A stretch of 64,000 nt of DNA from Nematostella vectensis (GCF_932526225.1 NC_064042.1:3765001-3829000); one strand, 5' to 3'. Positions 35,395 to 47,966 are shown, counted from the first letter of the stretch. The notes: generated by a model not told the origin, from the letters alone. Program-made: numbers and translations.

Positions 35395-35510
35395 TCACGC
35401 TCCTAGTGATTGGCTTACTCATAGTACCTATATCACAGTTATACGCTCCTAGTGATGGGCTCACTCGTAGTACCTATACTACAGTTGTACGCTCCTAGTG
35501 ATGGGCTCGG
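35395..35510 (+). repeat. 46-bp repeat expansion inside the LINE
   Basis: Just over two copies of a unit starting CGCTCCTAGTGATGGGCTC split the LDYGAI and STKKQHIDDM parts of the reverse-transcriptase C-terminal region. Confidence 0.8.
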
Positions 35511-35638
35511 GGCTCGACCAAAAAGCAACACATCGACGATATGGTCAAGTTCCAGAAACGATGTGCGCGGCTTATCCTCGATAAGAAATGGGATGCACCT
35601 TCAAAATCACATTTTGAAGAACTAAATATTGTCATTGA

Positions 35639-36198
<560 letters not shown>

Positions 36199-36471
36199 GG
36201 TGGGTGGGTGGGTGGGTGGGTGGGTTGGTAGGTGGGTGGGTAGGTAGGTAGGTAGGTAGGTAGGTAGGTAGGTAGGTAGGTAGGTGGGTAGGTAGGTAGG
36301 TAGGTAGGTAGGTAGGTAGGTAGGTAGGTAGGTAGGTGGGTAGGTAGGTAGGTAGGTAGGTAGGTAGGTAGGTAGGTAGGTAGGTAGGTAGGTAGGTAGG
36401 TGGGTGGGTGGGTGGGTAGGTAGGTAGGTAGGTGGGTGGGTGGGTGGGTAGGTAGGTAGGTAGGTAGGTAG

Positions 36472-36515
<44 letters not shown>

Positions 36516-37062
36516 GTCTGTCTGTCCTACCTACCTACCTACCTACCTACCTACCTACCTACCTACCTACCTACCTACCTACCTACCCACCTACCTACCT
36601 ACCTACCTACCTACCTACCTACCTACCTACCTACCCACCTACCTACCTACCTACCTACCTACCTACCTACCTACCTACCTACCTACCTACCCACCTACCT
36701 ACCTACCTACCTACCTACCTACCTACCTACCTACCCACCTACCTACCTACCTACCCACCTACCTACCTACCTACCCACCCACCCACCTACCTACCCACCC
36801 ACCTACCTACCTACCTACCTACCTACCCACCCACCCACCCACCCACCCACCCACCTACCTACCTACCTACCTACCCACCCACCCACCCACCCACCCACCC
36901 ACCCACCCACCTACCTACCTACCCACCCACCTACCCACCTACCTACCCACCCACCCACCCACCTACCTACCTACCCACCTACCTACCTACCTACCTACCT
37001 ACCTACCCACCTACCTACCTACCTACCTACCTACCCACCCACCCACCCACCCACCCACCCAC
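36199..37062. repeat. (GGTA/GGTG)n, (ACAG)n, (TCTG)n, (CCTA/CCCA)n in mirrored order
   Basis: The G-rich arrays switch at 36473 to ACAG repeats, mirror at a palindrome centred on 36511 (AGACAGTCT), then turn into the complementary C-rich arrays. The two sides are of unequal length. Confidence 0.9.
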
Positions 37063-37068
37063 CCCTGT

Positions 37069-37102
37069 CTCTGTTGCGCTTAGTGCAGTAAGCGCAACAG
37101 AG
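37069..37102 (+). repeat. Perfect 14-bp hairpin
   Basis: CTCTGTTGCGCTTA, loop GTGCAG, exact inverse complement. It sits directly at the right end of the tetranucleotide arrays. Confidence 0.9.
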
Positions 37103-38728
37103 CGATGGGCTCCAAATTAATTGTTCCGTGTGTGTGTTGTTAGTTACTGCTGTGTGGCACTGTGTGTTTGAAGAGACAGGAGACCCCCGGTTTAGTGTAC
37201 TAAGTATATAATTGGCGGGAACATCACAAGAACGCGCGCTCTGATTGGTTCGCTATCTCGGAATTATGGGACAGCATTCACCGCTGAAACTCGGAACAGT
37301 GAGTGGATTTGTGAAATTACAATAAAAAACTTGCTTTTAGCATCCGAAATGGATTTGATGCCCTCAATGTTCAGAGCGAGCAAAATCTTTAGAAAGATAC
37401 GAACATCTCTTAGAAGCGATACCTCGTTTCGCGCGACCATTATTAAAGGAAACTCGAAAAAATAGTTACAGCAAAATGTGTCTTGTTTAGTCCCCGCCAA
37501 GTATATCCACTGCTATTCCCTCCGCCTTTGGCGAATAATTGTTTTAAAATTATCCGGGAAAATGAAAAAAAAAAAAAAAAAAAAACAACAACAGAAGAAA
37601 TAACTTCAATTCAATTGTGACACAAATTTGAGTCGAGGCATGAGCTCGGAAAGATTCCCAGCCAGGGCCAGGGTACGATGCGCTAATGCACAAGGCCATC
37701 CGCGCTTCCACTGTTTGTTCGCACTTCTGCGTACGTCGTGTCTTTATTCTCATTATCATTTCCAATAGGGGACTTGCGCTAAGAGATCACGTTACTGTTT
37801 GGGTGGTAAACTAGCGTGCGCTCAGGCTTTTAGCGGCAAAATAACAGCAACAAAAAGCAACTTATTCAGCGTTTTCTAAAAAAAAGGCAATATTTTTTTT
37901 AGAAAGGGTTTAGTTTCATTAAAATATTTTTTTCGTCGTTGTTCTCTGGTGTAACGGGCGCAGTCCTAAAAACAGTAGAGATAGCTCACCCAAAATGCCA
38001 CCAGGAGCCAGGCGTAGCTTCCTATACGAAAACACGCACTTGCGGGCTTTAGAAATTCAGGTTTTCGTTTTTGTGAAAGACATAAGGGCACAGTGATATG
38101 ACGGGGCACGTTAGCCTCGTTCCCAGGCTACCCCTGTCAGCTCCATGATGCTTTGCGCGCACTCACACTTTCCAATATGGCGGACGCTGCGAGAGCAGAA
38201 AGGGCCAGTGACGTCATAGCCATGAAGAGCGTGATAGGCCCGCCGAGAAGCAAGGGGACGAGGCAAGGGGCACTTGCGGTGGAATCATAAAAAGTATCGG
38301 ATGTAAACCTTTGAATAAGAACTAAGGAGGGGGGAGGGATGTCTAAATATTGGCGACTCTGCGTACAGCGTTATACCAGCGTTTTTTCCAGACGTTTTCG
38401 CAACAAAATTAAATTATCTCCAAAAAGTTAACTGAGAGTGATTGCTCATCACATTGTACTAGTCTCCTTACCTGCGTTCCATAAAAAAAAACATACAAAA
38501 CAAGGACTCCTGTAAACCAAGTAGTAAGCTGCCCCCATTTCCAAGAAGGATGTCTGACGAATTTATGTATGTATCATTGTCTGAAACAATAAAGTCCACT
38601 GTAGCATGTAGAGAACGAGTTACAAGCAAAATAAGGGAACAATAAGCTAAGCAGAGTTGGTATAACTAGAAAGACTTGACAAGCTCTAGAAAAATTAGAT
38701 GGTCTGCGTAGGCGTGATGAAGACAAGG
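37103..38728. other. No gene seen; intron or inserted DNA
   Basis: Includes a poly-A run at 37566-37586. The 38100-38290 part is less AT-rich. No reading frame resembles a known protein. Confidence 0.5.
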
Positions 38729-38909
38729 TATAAATCAACACAAGGTTGAAAAGGTATGTTAAACGCCTAACGTTTTGAGCGTTGGCCCAGCTTCGTCGGA
38801 GAAAAAAGGCCAGATTGCTTTTCTCTTTGACGAAAAGCTAACGCATGAAGCGTAAAAACTCTGTTTGCAGAGGCGTTTAACATACCTTTCAACCTTGTGT
38901 TGATCTATA
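38729..38909. mobile_element. MITE with about 38-bp inverted ends and TATA edges
   Basis: Left end TATAAATCAACACAAGGTTG and right end the inverse of TATAGATCAACACAAGGTTG, each followed by GGTATGTTAAACGCC. A diverged relative is at 45998-46134. Confidence 0.8.
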
Positions 38910-38987
38910 TAATACCAAGTATACATTTGTAAGAGTATTGAACTATTATGATTCCCATTTGAACTATAATTATCAACACCTCAACAG

Positions 38988-39245
38988 ACAAAGCCACTAA
39001 GGTTATCACCCCAAGGCAAGTGAACGTTGACGAGTCCCGCCCACTTCGCCTCGAGTGCTCGAGTGACGGTAACCCTGTGCCTGACCTCACCTGGGTGCGG
39101 TTTCCAGGAGGGGTGGGTCTACCAACACATGCTGGTATCTACGAGGTATCTAACGTCAATCGATCAGACTCCGGGAATAACTCCTGTGTAGCGGCTAGTT
39201 CCATTGGACTCACTCACTCAAGTCTTGTTAAGGTCACCGTCAACT
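38988..39245 (+). CDS. Ig-like exon J, open
   Basis: 258 nt, phase 1 to 1. Core PLRLECSSDGNPVPDLTWVR and RSDSGNNSCVAASSIG, with Asn in place of the usual Tyr before the last Cys. Confidence 0.7.
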
Positions 39246-39744
39246 GTAAGTGCATTTGGAAAGATTTTCCGGAACAAGAGTAATTGGCACATGCTGTTTT
39301 GTTGTGCAAGGCACGCAGGCAGGTAAGCAGGCAGCTAAAATCCGGAATGACTCTCTAATAGTTGTAAAAACGTTAGGTTTTACACGTTACGTTGTTACGT
39401 TACCTCCATTTTCTCTTGTTTTATTTGAGACCACATACCACATGTCTTCGCTCTTAGCGCTGTTTATTAGGAGAACTTGAATTCTCGTCTTCAATTTCAC
39501 TGAACAAATGGACTAAGAAAGCATATACAAAAATTTGAGCCTCGATTCTGTTCTCCATTATCGCAATTAAGATTGATTGATTGCTTGTATTGCAAAAAAA
39601 AATTATGCATCGAACACATCCTATTTATGCGTTTTTTAATTTCTCTGTCCAATAAGGTTGAAGGTTGGACTATCAATGAATAGGGGCAGAGAATTTTCTC
39701 CCGTAGTCTCATACATATTTTCTTAGTATTTGTATTTGTTTCAG

Positions 39745-40009
39745 ATGCACCGACATTCCTTGTTGAACCACAGGACGCTAATTTTACCAACGGAAGCAGC
39801 GTAGAGCTACATTGCCAAGCCGAAGGCTACCCCTCTCCGTCAATCACCTACAGGAAGTGACATCAAACCTGGTGCCCAGCGCTCTGACGGTTTACTCGTG
39901 ATTGATCACGTGACGGGTAGTGATATAGGTTGGTATGAATGTCACGCGTCGAATGAGTTTGCTGGACGCAACTGGACGATTCAATCACGTGCTGGGATCT
40001 TCATGCCAT
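39745..40009 (+). pseudogene. Ig-like exon K, frameshifted
   Basis: 265 nt, one base off a multiple of three. SSVELHCQAEGYPSPSIT is followed by a TGA. GLLVIDHVTGSDIGWYEC lies in the next frame. Borders are intact. Confidence 0.75.
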
Positions 40010-40022
40010 GTGAGTAACAAGT

Positions 40023-40485
40023 TTAAACACGAGGTTCCGCTATAAAAGGGAAAGCTCCTCTCACCCCCGGGATCAAGAACAAACAGTTATCAATCAGCTG
40101 TCAATGAGTCAATATGTCAGGACAATTGCTCAGAGCTCTAAATTCAAATTTGATATTCTAAAGCAAATTGAATATAATTCCTAGACTTGTCCACCTAAAA
40201 TGTTTCTATTTGTAGTATTACAATGCTATACCAAGCTGTGTGCGCTCTCTAAAATACGAGCATTTTCATAACAGAACGAGAATAATTCATGCAGATGCGT
40301 TATGCACCGAAAACTTGAGTAGGCAGCAAATCACTAATTTATCAATCTCTTAACACAGCTGTCTTGTTACCTCTGAGGCTCAGAGATAAGCCATTTTTAT
40401 AGGAGACTTATAATTTGTGACTTCTTGCGCGGCAGTGTTCAGGGGTGGAGGAGCTTTCTCTTATATTGCGGAACCTCGTGTTTAA
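40023..40485. mobile_element. TTAA-flanked MITE, 463 bp
   Basis: TTAA at both edges, then ACACGAGGTTCCGC on the left and its inverse on the right. Inverted ends extend about 45 bp with a few mismatches (GAAAGCTCCTC shared). Confidence 0.8.
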
Positions 40486-40620
40486 GTAAGTAAAGAGGAA
40501 GCATCCTTAGAGATTAGCAGTGCTCGTTCTCAAAGGCTAGTTAATATTAACCGCCCTTTTCCACTTCATATATCGCACGTCCCTCGTGCGCTCGGCCAAT
40601 TACATTGCATAAAGAGAGCA

Positions 40621-40985
40621 TAAGGGACGATTCATTCGTCGCGCTCCTGCCGTGCCGAATCTAATTGTCTATTTGTATCGAAACAAATACATTAAGTTCA
40701 ACGTTGATTCAGACGTCGCACTCAATAGGTTGCAAGTTGTAAAAGTTGACTTGATGCGGAGTTTCTGTTTCACAAAATGAAAAAAAAAAGGAATTTGGTC
40801 CATCAAATCAGAAGCTCGACGTTTGAATCGGTGTCGTGCTTTTGCCGTGCAGCTCGACAATTGCAGCGGCGCTTAGTGCCGTGCCGAACTCATTCTGCCG
40901 TGCCCAACTTAATTGATCCATACGTCGAATTATTCAACAAATAAGATTCGGCACGGCAGGAGCGCGACGTATGAATCGGGCCTTA
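40621..40985. mobile_element. MITE with about 40-bp inverted ends rich in GCCGTGCCGAA
   Basis: The left end CGATTCATTCGTCGCGCTCC is matched by the inverse of CGATTCATACGTCGCGCTCC on the right. Internal copies of CCGTGCCGAA or CCGTGCCCAA occur. TA flanks both sides. Confidence 0.8.
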
Positions 40986-41885
40986 GATATCTTATGCTAT
41001 CTTGACTGCACACCTTTTTGGGGGTCTGTTTTTTTTTTTTGTAGATTTTTTTTTATTAATTAGCATAGTGTATGTCGAACTACTCCACATAATTTTCCAG
41101 GAATCTGTGTTTTCAAAGAATTTGCTAGCCTCCATCTTAAATAAATGTCTGCACGCTAACGTTAAGATAATCACCGGTTTTCCGCTTGCTCGGGCCAGAA
41201 TAGTGTAAGTTGAAGAACTGATTTATGGGGGATGGTAGAGTTGGGGTAAAGATTTCAATGTAAAAATGAGTGAGTGAGGGACGAAGGTAGGAGGCTGGCT
41301 AGAAGACAAACAGAAGAGCACCGGACTCGAAATAGAGTCGACTCAAAACGGCCCTGATCTGTTTGTACCAGTATTAATTCTAAGCCACGGAGCAGGGATG
41401 GATGCATTTTCCAACTACGAGCGGGTCATTCCGCTTAAAACTTGAACTGGTTATAATGCATCTTACAAAGAAAATAAAATGTAGAAAATGACATTCGACG
41501 TCTAGCATGAAGACGGGGGTTAAAAAATGTTTGGGAAGGAGCTCCCATTTATGTAAAATGACGCAATTAATTTACTCAAAATGTTTAATTGATGGTATTT
41601 TATTATTTTAAATTAAATTTATTATTAATTTCGGTTTTCACCCGAATGCATTTAAGTTTTTCAAAAATCTCTTTTGCATTAATCAAAACAGCTACTATTC
41701 TTTTGGGCGTTTTTTTATACCTTATTATAATAATAGAGGTTAAGAATATGGATATACTTGAAATCTTGCAATACCTCCTTTCCGTTTGAAATGTTTTACT
41801 TGGTCATTGTGGGTCTATGGTCTCGAAACCTTTGATGCTGTTGAATGGTATGCCTAGCTTTTATTGGAATTCCAAGATCTTGTTT
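40986..41885. other. Intron sequence; from about 41480 the 3' flank of GPCR copy 2
   Basis: No gene is seen. The last 400 bp match the flank of GPCR copy 1. Confidence 0.5.
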
Positions 41886-42764
41886 TCAACGATAACGGTG
41901 GAAGCACACTGTCTTTATCAACGACTTTCTGAACCCAGGCATCTTTACTGCATAAAAAATTGGGTTTATGGCAGAGTTGGTGTACTGGAGAATCTTAAAT
42001 GCCACTATCAAGGAGAGCGATGGATTTATGGTAATATAGAGGTAGTTCAATATAACAAATGGCAACCATGTAAGAATGGAGGCCCCGGTGACCAAGCACA
42101 TGGTCCGAGCAAGACGCTGTTTCTGCATTTGTCGTCTGGATACACGACTACAGCTTCCTGCCTGCTCCATCTGGATTGTGTGTCGTTTGAAACTCACAAA
42201 AGTGATGGTGTAGGCCGCTGCTGTTCCCATTAGCAGAATTACAATTACGGCGATAGGTTGATGCATTGCTATTTTTGTCCATATGACCGGAATTTTGCTC
42301 CAGTTGAATTTGGCGGAAATGCTAAGTCCTGTCAGTAATGTAGGAACCAGCCAAGAAGCACAGATTGCGCCGACATATACTCGACAACTCGAGTTTAAAT
42401 GGCGCAGAGGCCACACGGTAGCCCACATACGCTCTATTGCTATTAGAGCTACAGTTGTCATAGATGCTAGTCCAAGCAGCCTATCGCTACTCATGTAGAC
42501 CCAGTAAATGCCTGTATTCGTCTCACCATAATTAAATGTTATACAGGCAAAGATTGTAGCGGGAATAATTCCAATAAGGAAGTCGGCCACGGCCAGGTTG
42601 ATGACGAGATAGAAACTGCGCTTGCGGAGGTTGCTGTTGCAGAAGAATGTGAGAATGGTCAACATGTTACCAACCACAATAACCAAGGCAGTGACGATAG
42701 AGGCAACACGAATGACTTTTTCGCTCGCCATCCCTGTCGAGAAAGGCAGAGACGAGTTGTCCAT
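41886..42764 (-). CDS. Class A GPCR, copy 2, shorter tail
   Basis: 292 aa, nearly identical to the copy at 28948-29874, with the same NLAVAD, ERM, WLPF and NPxFY marks and the same lack of the TM3 cysteine. It differs in the loop before TM7 (two extra residues, LIVAFK against LASK) and at the C-terminus. There an Arg codon CGA is TGA, removing the last part of the tail including its Lys/Arg-rich end. It is otherwise open, so probably functional or only recently altered. It is intronless, antisense to the Ig locus, and part of a roughly 1.9-kb segmental duplication. Confidence 0.85.
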   Translation of the reverse strand: MDNSSLPFSTGMASEKVIRVASIVTALVIVVGNMLTILTFFCNSNLRKRSFYLVINLAVADFLIGIIPATIFACITFNYGETNTGIYWVYMSSDRLLGLASMTTVALIAIERMWATVWPLRHLNSSCRVYVGAICASWLVPTLLTGLSISAKFNWSKIPVIWTKIAMHQPIAVIVILLMGTAAAYTITFVSFKRHTIQMEQAGSCSRVSRRQMQKQRLARTMCLVTGASILTWLPFVILNYLYITINPSLSLIVAFKILQYTNSAINPIFYAVKMPGFRKSLIKTVCFHRYR

Positions 42765-42779
42765 GCTTTAAAACAGAAC

Positions 42780-43597
42780 AATGAATGGCTTGCTTTAGTT
42801 TTGAACCAGATGGTTATATTTGTGCTAGATATATCTATAATTGCTTATTGAATTTTTTTCTAAAACAATCTTAGACAGTATTCGTCGATCAGCTCCAATT
42901 GACATGACGAAAAAACAAAGCTCATTTCAAATCTAAAAATTTATTTTAAGTATTTAGTGAGTAATATCAAATGTCAAATTCGACTTAATTAAAAATTGAT
43001 GCGACGTTTTGAAAAGTGTCATTGAAATTTGAGATTTTCGTCCCTGAGCCCATACATAGCGCAAGGATGATCAAGAAAAAAATGTCTAAAAAGCCAAAAT
43101 CTGGGTATGTGCATTTCGGCCTCAAGTTATTTGTGTTTTGAAAATTAGTCCGTAATACAAGGAGCCGATGGTCATTGTAAGAAATTGTGACTTTTTTCTC
43201 TATCTATAATTGCGTATTTTCCAGGTCATTCCGTCATGTCGCTTCCATTTTCCATTTCATTTGTTGTAATTCTTTCAGTTGCTTTTAGAAAAGAAATTGC
43301 TTGCTTGCAATGGATGTATTAAAGGGGAACTTAACAGTAGAATAATCCTTTTGGTTTAGCCCAAGTATCAGACAATTTTATTTTTTAAAAGCTGGAGAGG
43401 AAGAGTAACGCCTGGCACAAATATTAGACACGACGTCGCTGTCAAAATACATCGTCTGTCAAAATTGCCCAGCTTCAGTGACTCGGTGGTAGCACAATCA
43501 ATTTATAAACAGTATTTAGTATGTAGAGAAATATTTAGAGCCAGCTTTTGTAAATCATTATGTATATTTGTTATCATTATATTATCATTTATGTATC
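42780..43597. other. 5' flank of GPCR copy 2, no gene seen
   Basis: Shares blocks with the flank of copy 1 (for example TTGTTGTAATTCTTTC and GGATGTATTAAAGGGG), but lacks the full triple-block arrangement and has unrelated inserted sequence at about 42960-43195. Confidence 0.5.
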
Positions 43598-43745
43598 AGG
43601 CGCTTTTCCAAGGATCGGCCGATGGGGGGTGCGGAGTCATAGGTAGCATATGGAAAAAGTACAGTATTTGAGGATTCCTTTTTAAGAAATGACCCACTTT
43701 TTGGGGGGTGCGCGCGCACCCTGCGCACCCCCCGTGTACGCGCCT
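43598..43745 (-). mobile_element. C-rich MITE, inverted relative of 14498-14663
   Basis: Ends GGCGC and GTGTACGCGCC. The reverse strand shares AAAAAGTGGGTCATTTCTTA with the other copy. Confidence 0.6.
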
Positions 43746-44900
43746 GTGTATGTTTGTAAGAATTCAATAATTATCGGAGAGCCACATGTATATTATCTGT
43801 ATTGATACTAGGGGTCACTCTCAATAAAAAATGAACTAACTTTACTATAATTTATCATTACACTAATTTATCACGACAACTCGCCAACGTGCACTCGTGC
43901 ATTGCACGTTTCGCCGCCTGAAAGTAACTTTATTCTTCGTGATGCACAAATATATAATTAAAACTAGGCAGTAACTAAATACGTGATTACAATCATAGAT
44001 ACAAATAACAATAATAAATAACGTGGAATAAACTTACGACTCTTGAATATCGTCATACTTGGGTGGCGCCATTTACACTCGCACACAACTCAATAACAAA
44101 AACACGTGACCTTTTGGTCATTTGGGCAGCCTGTGGTGTATGGCGCTACATTATTAAAATACAGAGGAAAACGCAAAGATGATGGATATGCCCATGGCAC
44201 AACTTAAAAAAGTGTTATACGTAAATTAAATGCACATCCACGTCACTTAATTTTACGGAATTTTCATCTACTGTTAGATAAACCTCTACTTGGACACAAA
44301 TTTTATGAATTATTGATTAAGCTCACTCAATCAACTCGCGGGAAGTACCGCCAACAGTCCCAAGCATTTTTCGCTCTCACAGACAAATTTCTTGAAATTT
44401 CGTCTGATAAATGATTTCCGTATTAAGGAAGCTTTAGGGCATCCAAATTCCCATCCTCTTTAGTATATCTAGTAGATCTTAGCTTCGAGAAACCAAAAAG
44501 TAAAATTGCAGAGTTCTTCTTAAAATGAAGAGAGAGACCAATCATACATGCCTTTATTTAGCACGCGTACCGAATTGACATGATAGTGTTCTACTCTTTT
44601 TTATCTTTGGAAAGGAAAAAAAAAACGGAAAGAAAGACATAACACCTCCTAGTCACACTGGTCTGCACAACTTGTTTAATGGCATCTTCTATGAAAAGTG
44701 GCTAGTTTAAATTTAATGGCAACTAATTTGAATAGGTTAAATAGGGAATAGATAGATTTTCTACTACACTGAAAATAGCTGGCGCTATAAATCAAAAGTT
44801 ACCACAAAAACATTTACCTAATATTTTTTTGTGATTAAGAATGTGTCGGTCAGATGAAGAGCCTTTATGTTTATCCATCCATATGTGTTTATGCCTACAG
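43746..44900. other. Intron sequence, no gene seen
   Basis: AT-rich with no convincing frame or repeat. Confidence 0.5.
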
Positions 44901-45729
44901 ATGAAGCTATCATCAATAAAACAGTCTGTGACCGGAGGAAAACAACTTGTACTATTCTGTGAAGCTTATGGTCACCCTGTGCCTAGAATCACGTGTTCTA
45001 GAGCCCCTAAGCCTTTTGGCTCAGCGGTCGTAGGTTCTGAGTTGAGGATAGGGAAGGTTGAGAGGCCAGACGAGGGTCTTTACTCGTGCAGTGCGTTTAA
45101 TGTCGTTGGGATGAGTTGAGGATAGAGAAGGTTGAAAGGCCAGACGAGGTTTTGTTCTCGTGCAGTGCGTTTAATGGCGTCGGGATGAGTTGAGGATAGG
45201 GAAGGTTGAGAGGCCAGACGAGGGTCTGTACTCGTGCAGTGCGTTTAATGGCGTTGGGATGAGTTGAGGATAGGGAAGGTTGAGAGGCCAGACGAGGGCC
45301 TGTACTCGTGCAGTGCGTTTAATGGCGTCGGGATGAATTGAGGATAGGGAAGGTCGAGAGGCCAGACGAGGGTCTGTACTCGTGCAGTGCGTTTAATGGC
45401 GTCGGGATGAGTTGAGGATAGGGAAGGTCGAGAGGCCAGACGAGGGTCTGTACTCGTGCAGTGCGTTTAATGGCGTCGGGATGAGTTGAGGATAGGGAAG
45501 GTTGAGAGGCCAGACGAAGGTCTGTACTCGTGCAGTGCGTTTAATGGCGTCGGGATGAGTTGAGGATAGGGAAGGTTGAGAGGCCAGACGAGGGTCTGTA
45601 CTCGTGCAGTGCGTTTAATGGCGTCGGGATGAGCTGAGGATAGCAAAGGTTGAGAGGCCAGACGAGGGTCTGTACTCGTGCAGCGCGTTTAATGGCGTCG
45701 GGATGAGTTGATGCCCGTCATAGTGAATT
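44901..45729 (+). pseudogene. Ig-like exon L, frameshifted and expanded by a 74-bp repeat
   Basis: The core LVLFCEAYGHPVPRIT and RPDEGLYSCSAFNVVG is present. The frame from the acceptor does not match it, the C-strand Trp is replaced by Cys, and the exon 3' half is repeated nine times. After the array the end MPVIVN and donor GTAAGT remain, one base out of frame. Confidence 0.8.
45039..45710 (+). repeat. 74-bp minisatellite made of Ig exon sequence, about 9 copies
   Basis: Each unit encodes the strand from SELRIGKVERPDEGLYSCSA to the exon-end glycine/Met (GAGTTGAGGATAGGGAAGGT start). 74 is not a multiple of three. Confidence 0.95.
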
Positions 45730-45766
45730 GTAAGTACTCACAGTAGTCAACTTCATTAGAATACAT

Positions 45767-45929
45767 TCAGGGCCGTAGGGGGATGGGTGGGGGCACTGGG
45801 GCACGTGCCCGCACCCCCAATATTCTCAAAAATTACAATGACCAGTAGGCCCCCAAATATTTTTAGTTTCTGTATTGTGCCCCCTCCCCCCCCCCCCCCC
45901 CAATATTTCGAGGCCTGCTACAGCACTGA
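45767..45929. mobile_element. GGCCGTAG MITE, third copy
   Basis: Starts TCAGGGCCGTAGG and ends CCTGCTACAGCACTGA. Same family as 2983-3071. Confidence 0.65.
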
Positions 45930-45997
45930 CATTGTAGTGTGTACTTTGGGGCAATATATAGCACTGGTGTTACACTATGCTGTTATCAATGTCAAAC

Positions 45998-46134
45998 TAT
46001 AGATCAACACAAGTTTCAAAAACTAGAGCTTTTGCGCTGTCGTTTTGAACATTAGCCCTTCCGAAGAAACGGCAGCGCTTCTACCTTGTTTCACAATGGC
46101 GTTCAACATACGTTTTCAACCTTGTGTTTATATA
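45998..46134. mobile_element. MITE related to 38729-38909
   Basis: TATAGATCAACACAAG on the left and the inverse of AAACACAAGGTTGAAAACG on the right. Confidence 0.65.
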
Positions 46135-46399
46135 TAGCTTTTTTACACCATGCGCACGCCTTTGTTATTTTTGGCTTTTGCTGCGCATTTGAAAATGCCA
46201 CATTTACGAAGTTGCAGTCTGTGTTTATACTGCGTACAAGGATTTATGATTTAAGAGAAAAAGTTCAGAAGTTAAAAAGATCCATACCCGCATCGGAACG
46301 AATTTACCCAAAAATAAAAGCACCGGTTTTCATGCGCCCAAAAATTGCACAGAAAAAATACAAGCATGAACATTTGCAATTTTTCCCGTGGGGGAGGCC

Positions 46400-46692
46400 T
46401 TACAGTAAGGACACAGAAAGCGGGTCATGCTGAACAACTTTGACCAATCAGATTGGCTTGGTTACCGTTAACATTTTGAAACAAAAAGTCCAGCCAATCA
46501 GGTTAGGGTGTTCCCACTCTCAATCGACAGACAAACGTTCTGACTACGGTCGACTACAAGTACGAGGTCAAATAAACAAAGCCCGGCGTTTCTTATTGGC
46601 TATGAAACTTTTTTTCAAAATGTTTACGGTGCAGTCGAATCTGATTAGTCAAAGTTGTTCAGCCTGGCCCGCTTTCTGTGTCCTTACTGTAA
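46400..46692. mobile_element. MITE with about 60-bp inverted ends
   Basis: Left TTACAGTAAGGACACAGAAA and right its inverse. The match continues through GCTGAACAACTTTGAC and AATCAGATT with few mismatches. It lies 68 bp before Ig exon M. Confidence 0.8.
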
Positions 46693-46759
46693 TAATACTG
46701 CTCCAAGCCAAGCGGCCAAACAATGTTCACCCAGTCGGTGTCGTGTTACAATATTTCAG

Positions 46760-47020
46760 ATAAACCTGTAATCAGCCGAAGTTTATCGAAATCTAACACA
46801 AGCTCCTGGGTGGAGCACACCGTCTCCCTACATTGCTATGTCAGCGGCTCTCCCCCACCAGTTATAACGTGGTACAACCCCGCTTCCCACGTGACAAGCG
46901 TACCAGGTGGCTCCGTCCTCACTGTCACAACAAGGAGCGAACAGGATTATGGGAGTTACACCTGTCGCGCCGTCAACAGTGTAGGAAGTCACGAACACGT
47001 GATCTCTGTCATCCAATGGA
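46760..47020 (+). CDS. Ig-like exon M, open
   Basis: 261 nt, phase 1 to 1. Core HTVSLHCYVSGSPPPVITWY and RSEQDYGSYTCRAVNSVGSH. The best preserved Ig exon. It joins in phase to the FN3 exon. Confidence 0.75.
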
Positions 47021-47411
47021 GTAAGCGGGTGGATCTCTTTATTGTTAGCTATCTTCAGAACAATCAATAACTCAAACTTTGACGCATACCGCATAAAATG
47101 TCAAAAGAAGCAAAAAACAAAGAGGTGTATAAAACAAAAAGAAACAAGGGATTGACAAAACGAGCTACGAAATCAGCTTCCCAGGTCGTCGAAAAAATAA
47201 CTTTAAAGCTTTTATAATAATTCTTTCCGGTTCTCCACCTTCTCATTTCCCGACCGCTTCTTCACCTGTTCAATTCATCTTGCATTTAAAGATCTGCTTC
47301 TTAACATAAAAAACGGCATCCTTAGCGAACTTTTTAAGTAGGCACTCGACTTGAAGTGACACATTTAAAACAAAATTAATCACTTGGAACCGTATTTGTA
47401 TATCTTTACAG

Positions 47412-47693
47412 CCCCGCCAGGTAAACCAGAGAGCATTTCAATGAATAGAGACCCCCCGGAAAGACCAGTTTCTACAGTTACACTAAGGTGGTCCACCCCT
47501 TTGTGGAACGGGGGGTCACCTCCAATAGACTATAAGGTAGAGGTTGGCACGGTTCCTGTACGCGAAGGCATAACATCAACCCTTGTTGTAATTACGGGTC
47601 TGAAAGAAGACGCGCGGTATACCGTGAAAATATATGCGCGGAACATCGTTGGATTCGGATTGCCGCTGACTACAGAAATAAGAACACGCAGAG
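47412..47693 (+). CDS. Fibronectin type III exon 1, open
   Basis: 282 nt, phase 1 to 1. PPGKPESISMNRD, VTLRWSTPLWNGGSPPIDYK, then LKEDARYTVKIYARNIVGFG give the FN3 signature (Trp, YxVxxxARNxxG). It follows the Ig exons, as in Ig-FN3 adhesion proteins. Confidence 0.75.
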
Positions 47694-47966
47694 GTAATAA
47701 AAAAAAGTTAAACACAAATCCTCTTCAAGGAAGGGTTGGGTTAACCTTTAAAACGCAATTAGGATCAATTTTCAACTTGTTCTTAAAGTTATGCGGAGAT
47801 TTTGACTTTCACACCATTGCAAGGTTTCAAATAATTATTTCCAAGATATTTTTGTTTCAACTTTTTTGACCAGTTCTTTATTTTAAGTGCCTTTTTTTTA
47901 TTTTAGTACTTAAGTATTTATTATAGTAACTAGTTTCAGTAACGACTGAATATTTCACCACGTCAG

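Larger units (their letters stand above)
32578..35638 (+). mobile_element. Non-LTR retrotransposon (LINE): endonuclease plus reverse transcriptase, inactivated
   Basis: The first frame (32578-33300) starts with a hydrophobic leader and has a 2A-like DVQLNPGP at 32842-32865. An AP-type endonuclease follows (HWNARSFNN, ITETWL, then GDFNIN and SDHLPV after a frameshift near 33265). A stop (TAA) occurs at 33981, and another frameshift sits in a T-run near 34132. The reverse transcriptase follows: TGLDGISARLL, NYRPISILPALSK, AGVPQSSILGPL, catalytic YADD near 34986 and LLGIRLDNFLTWD. It is further damaged by a 14-nt inverted insertion (34724-34737) and a 46-bp repeat expansion (about 35395-35510). 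It ends in a very long (TATC)n tail. CR1/L2-like by layout; the exact clade is not assigned. It was not active as it stands. Confidence 0.9.

Noticed and set aside
37561-37590. Poly-A run as the tail of a processed pseudogene
   Set aside because: No coding homology upstream and no target-site duplication recognised.
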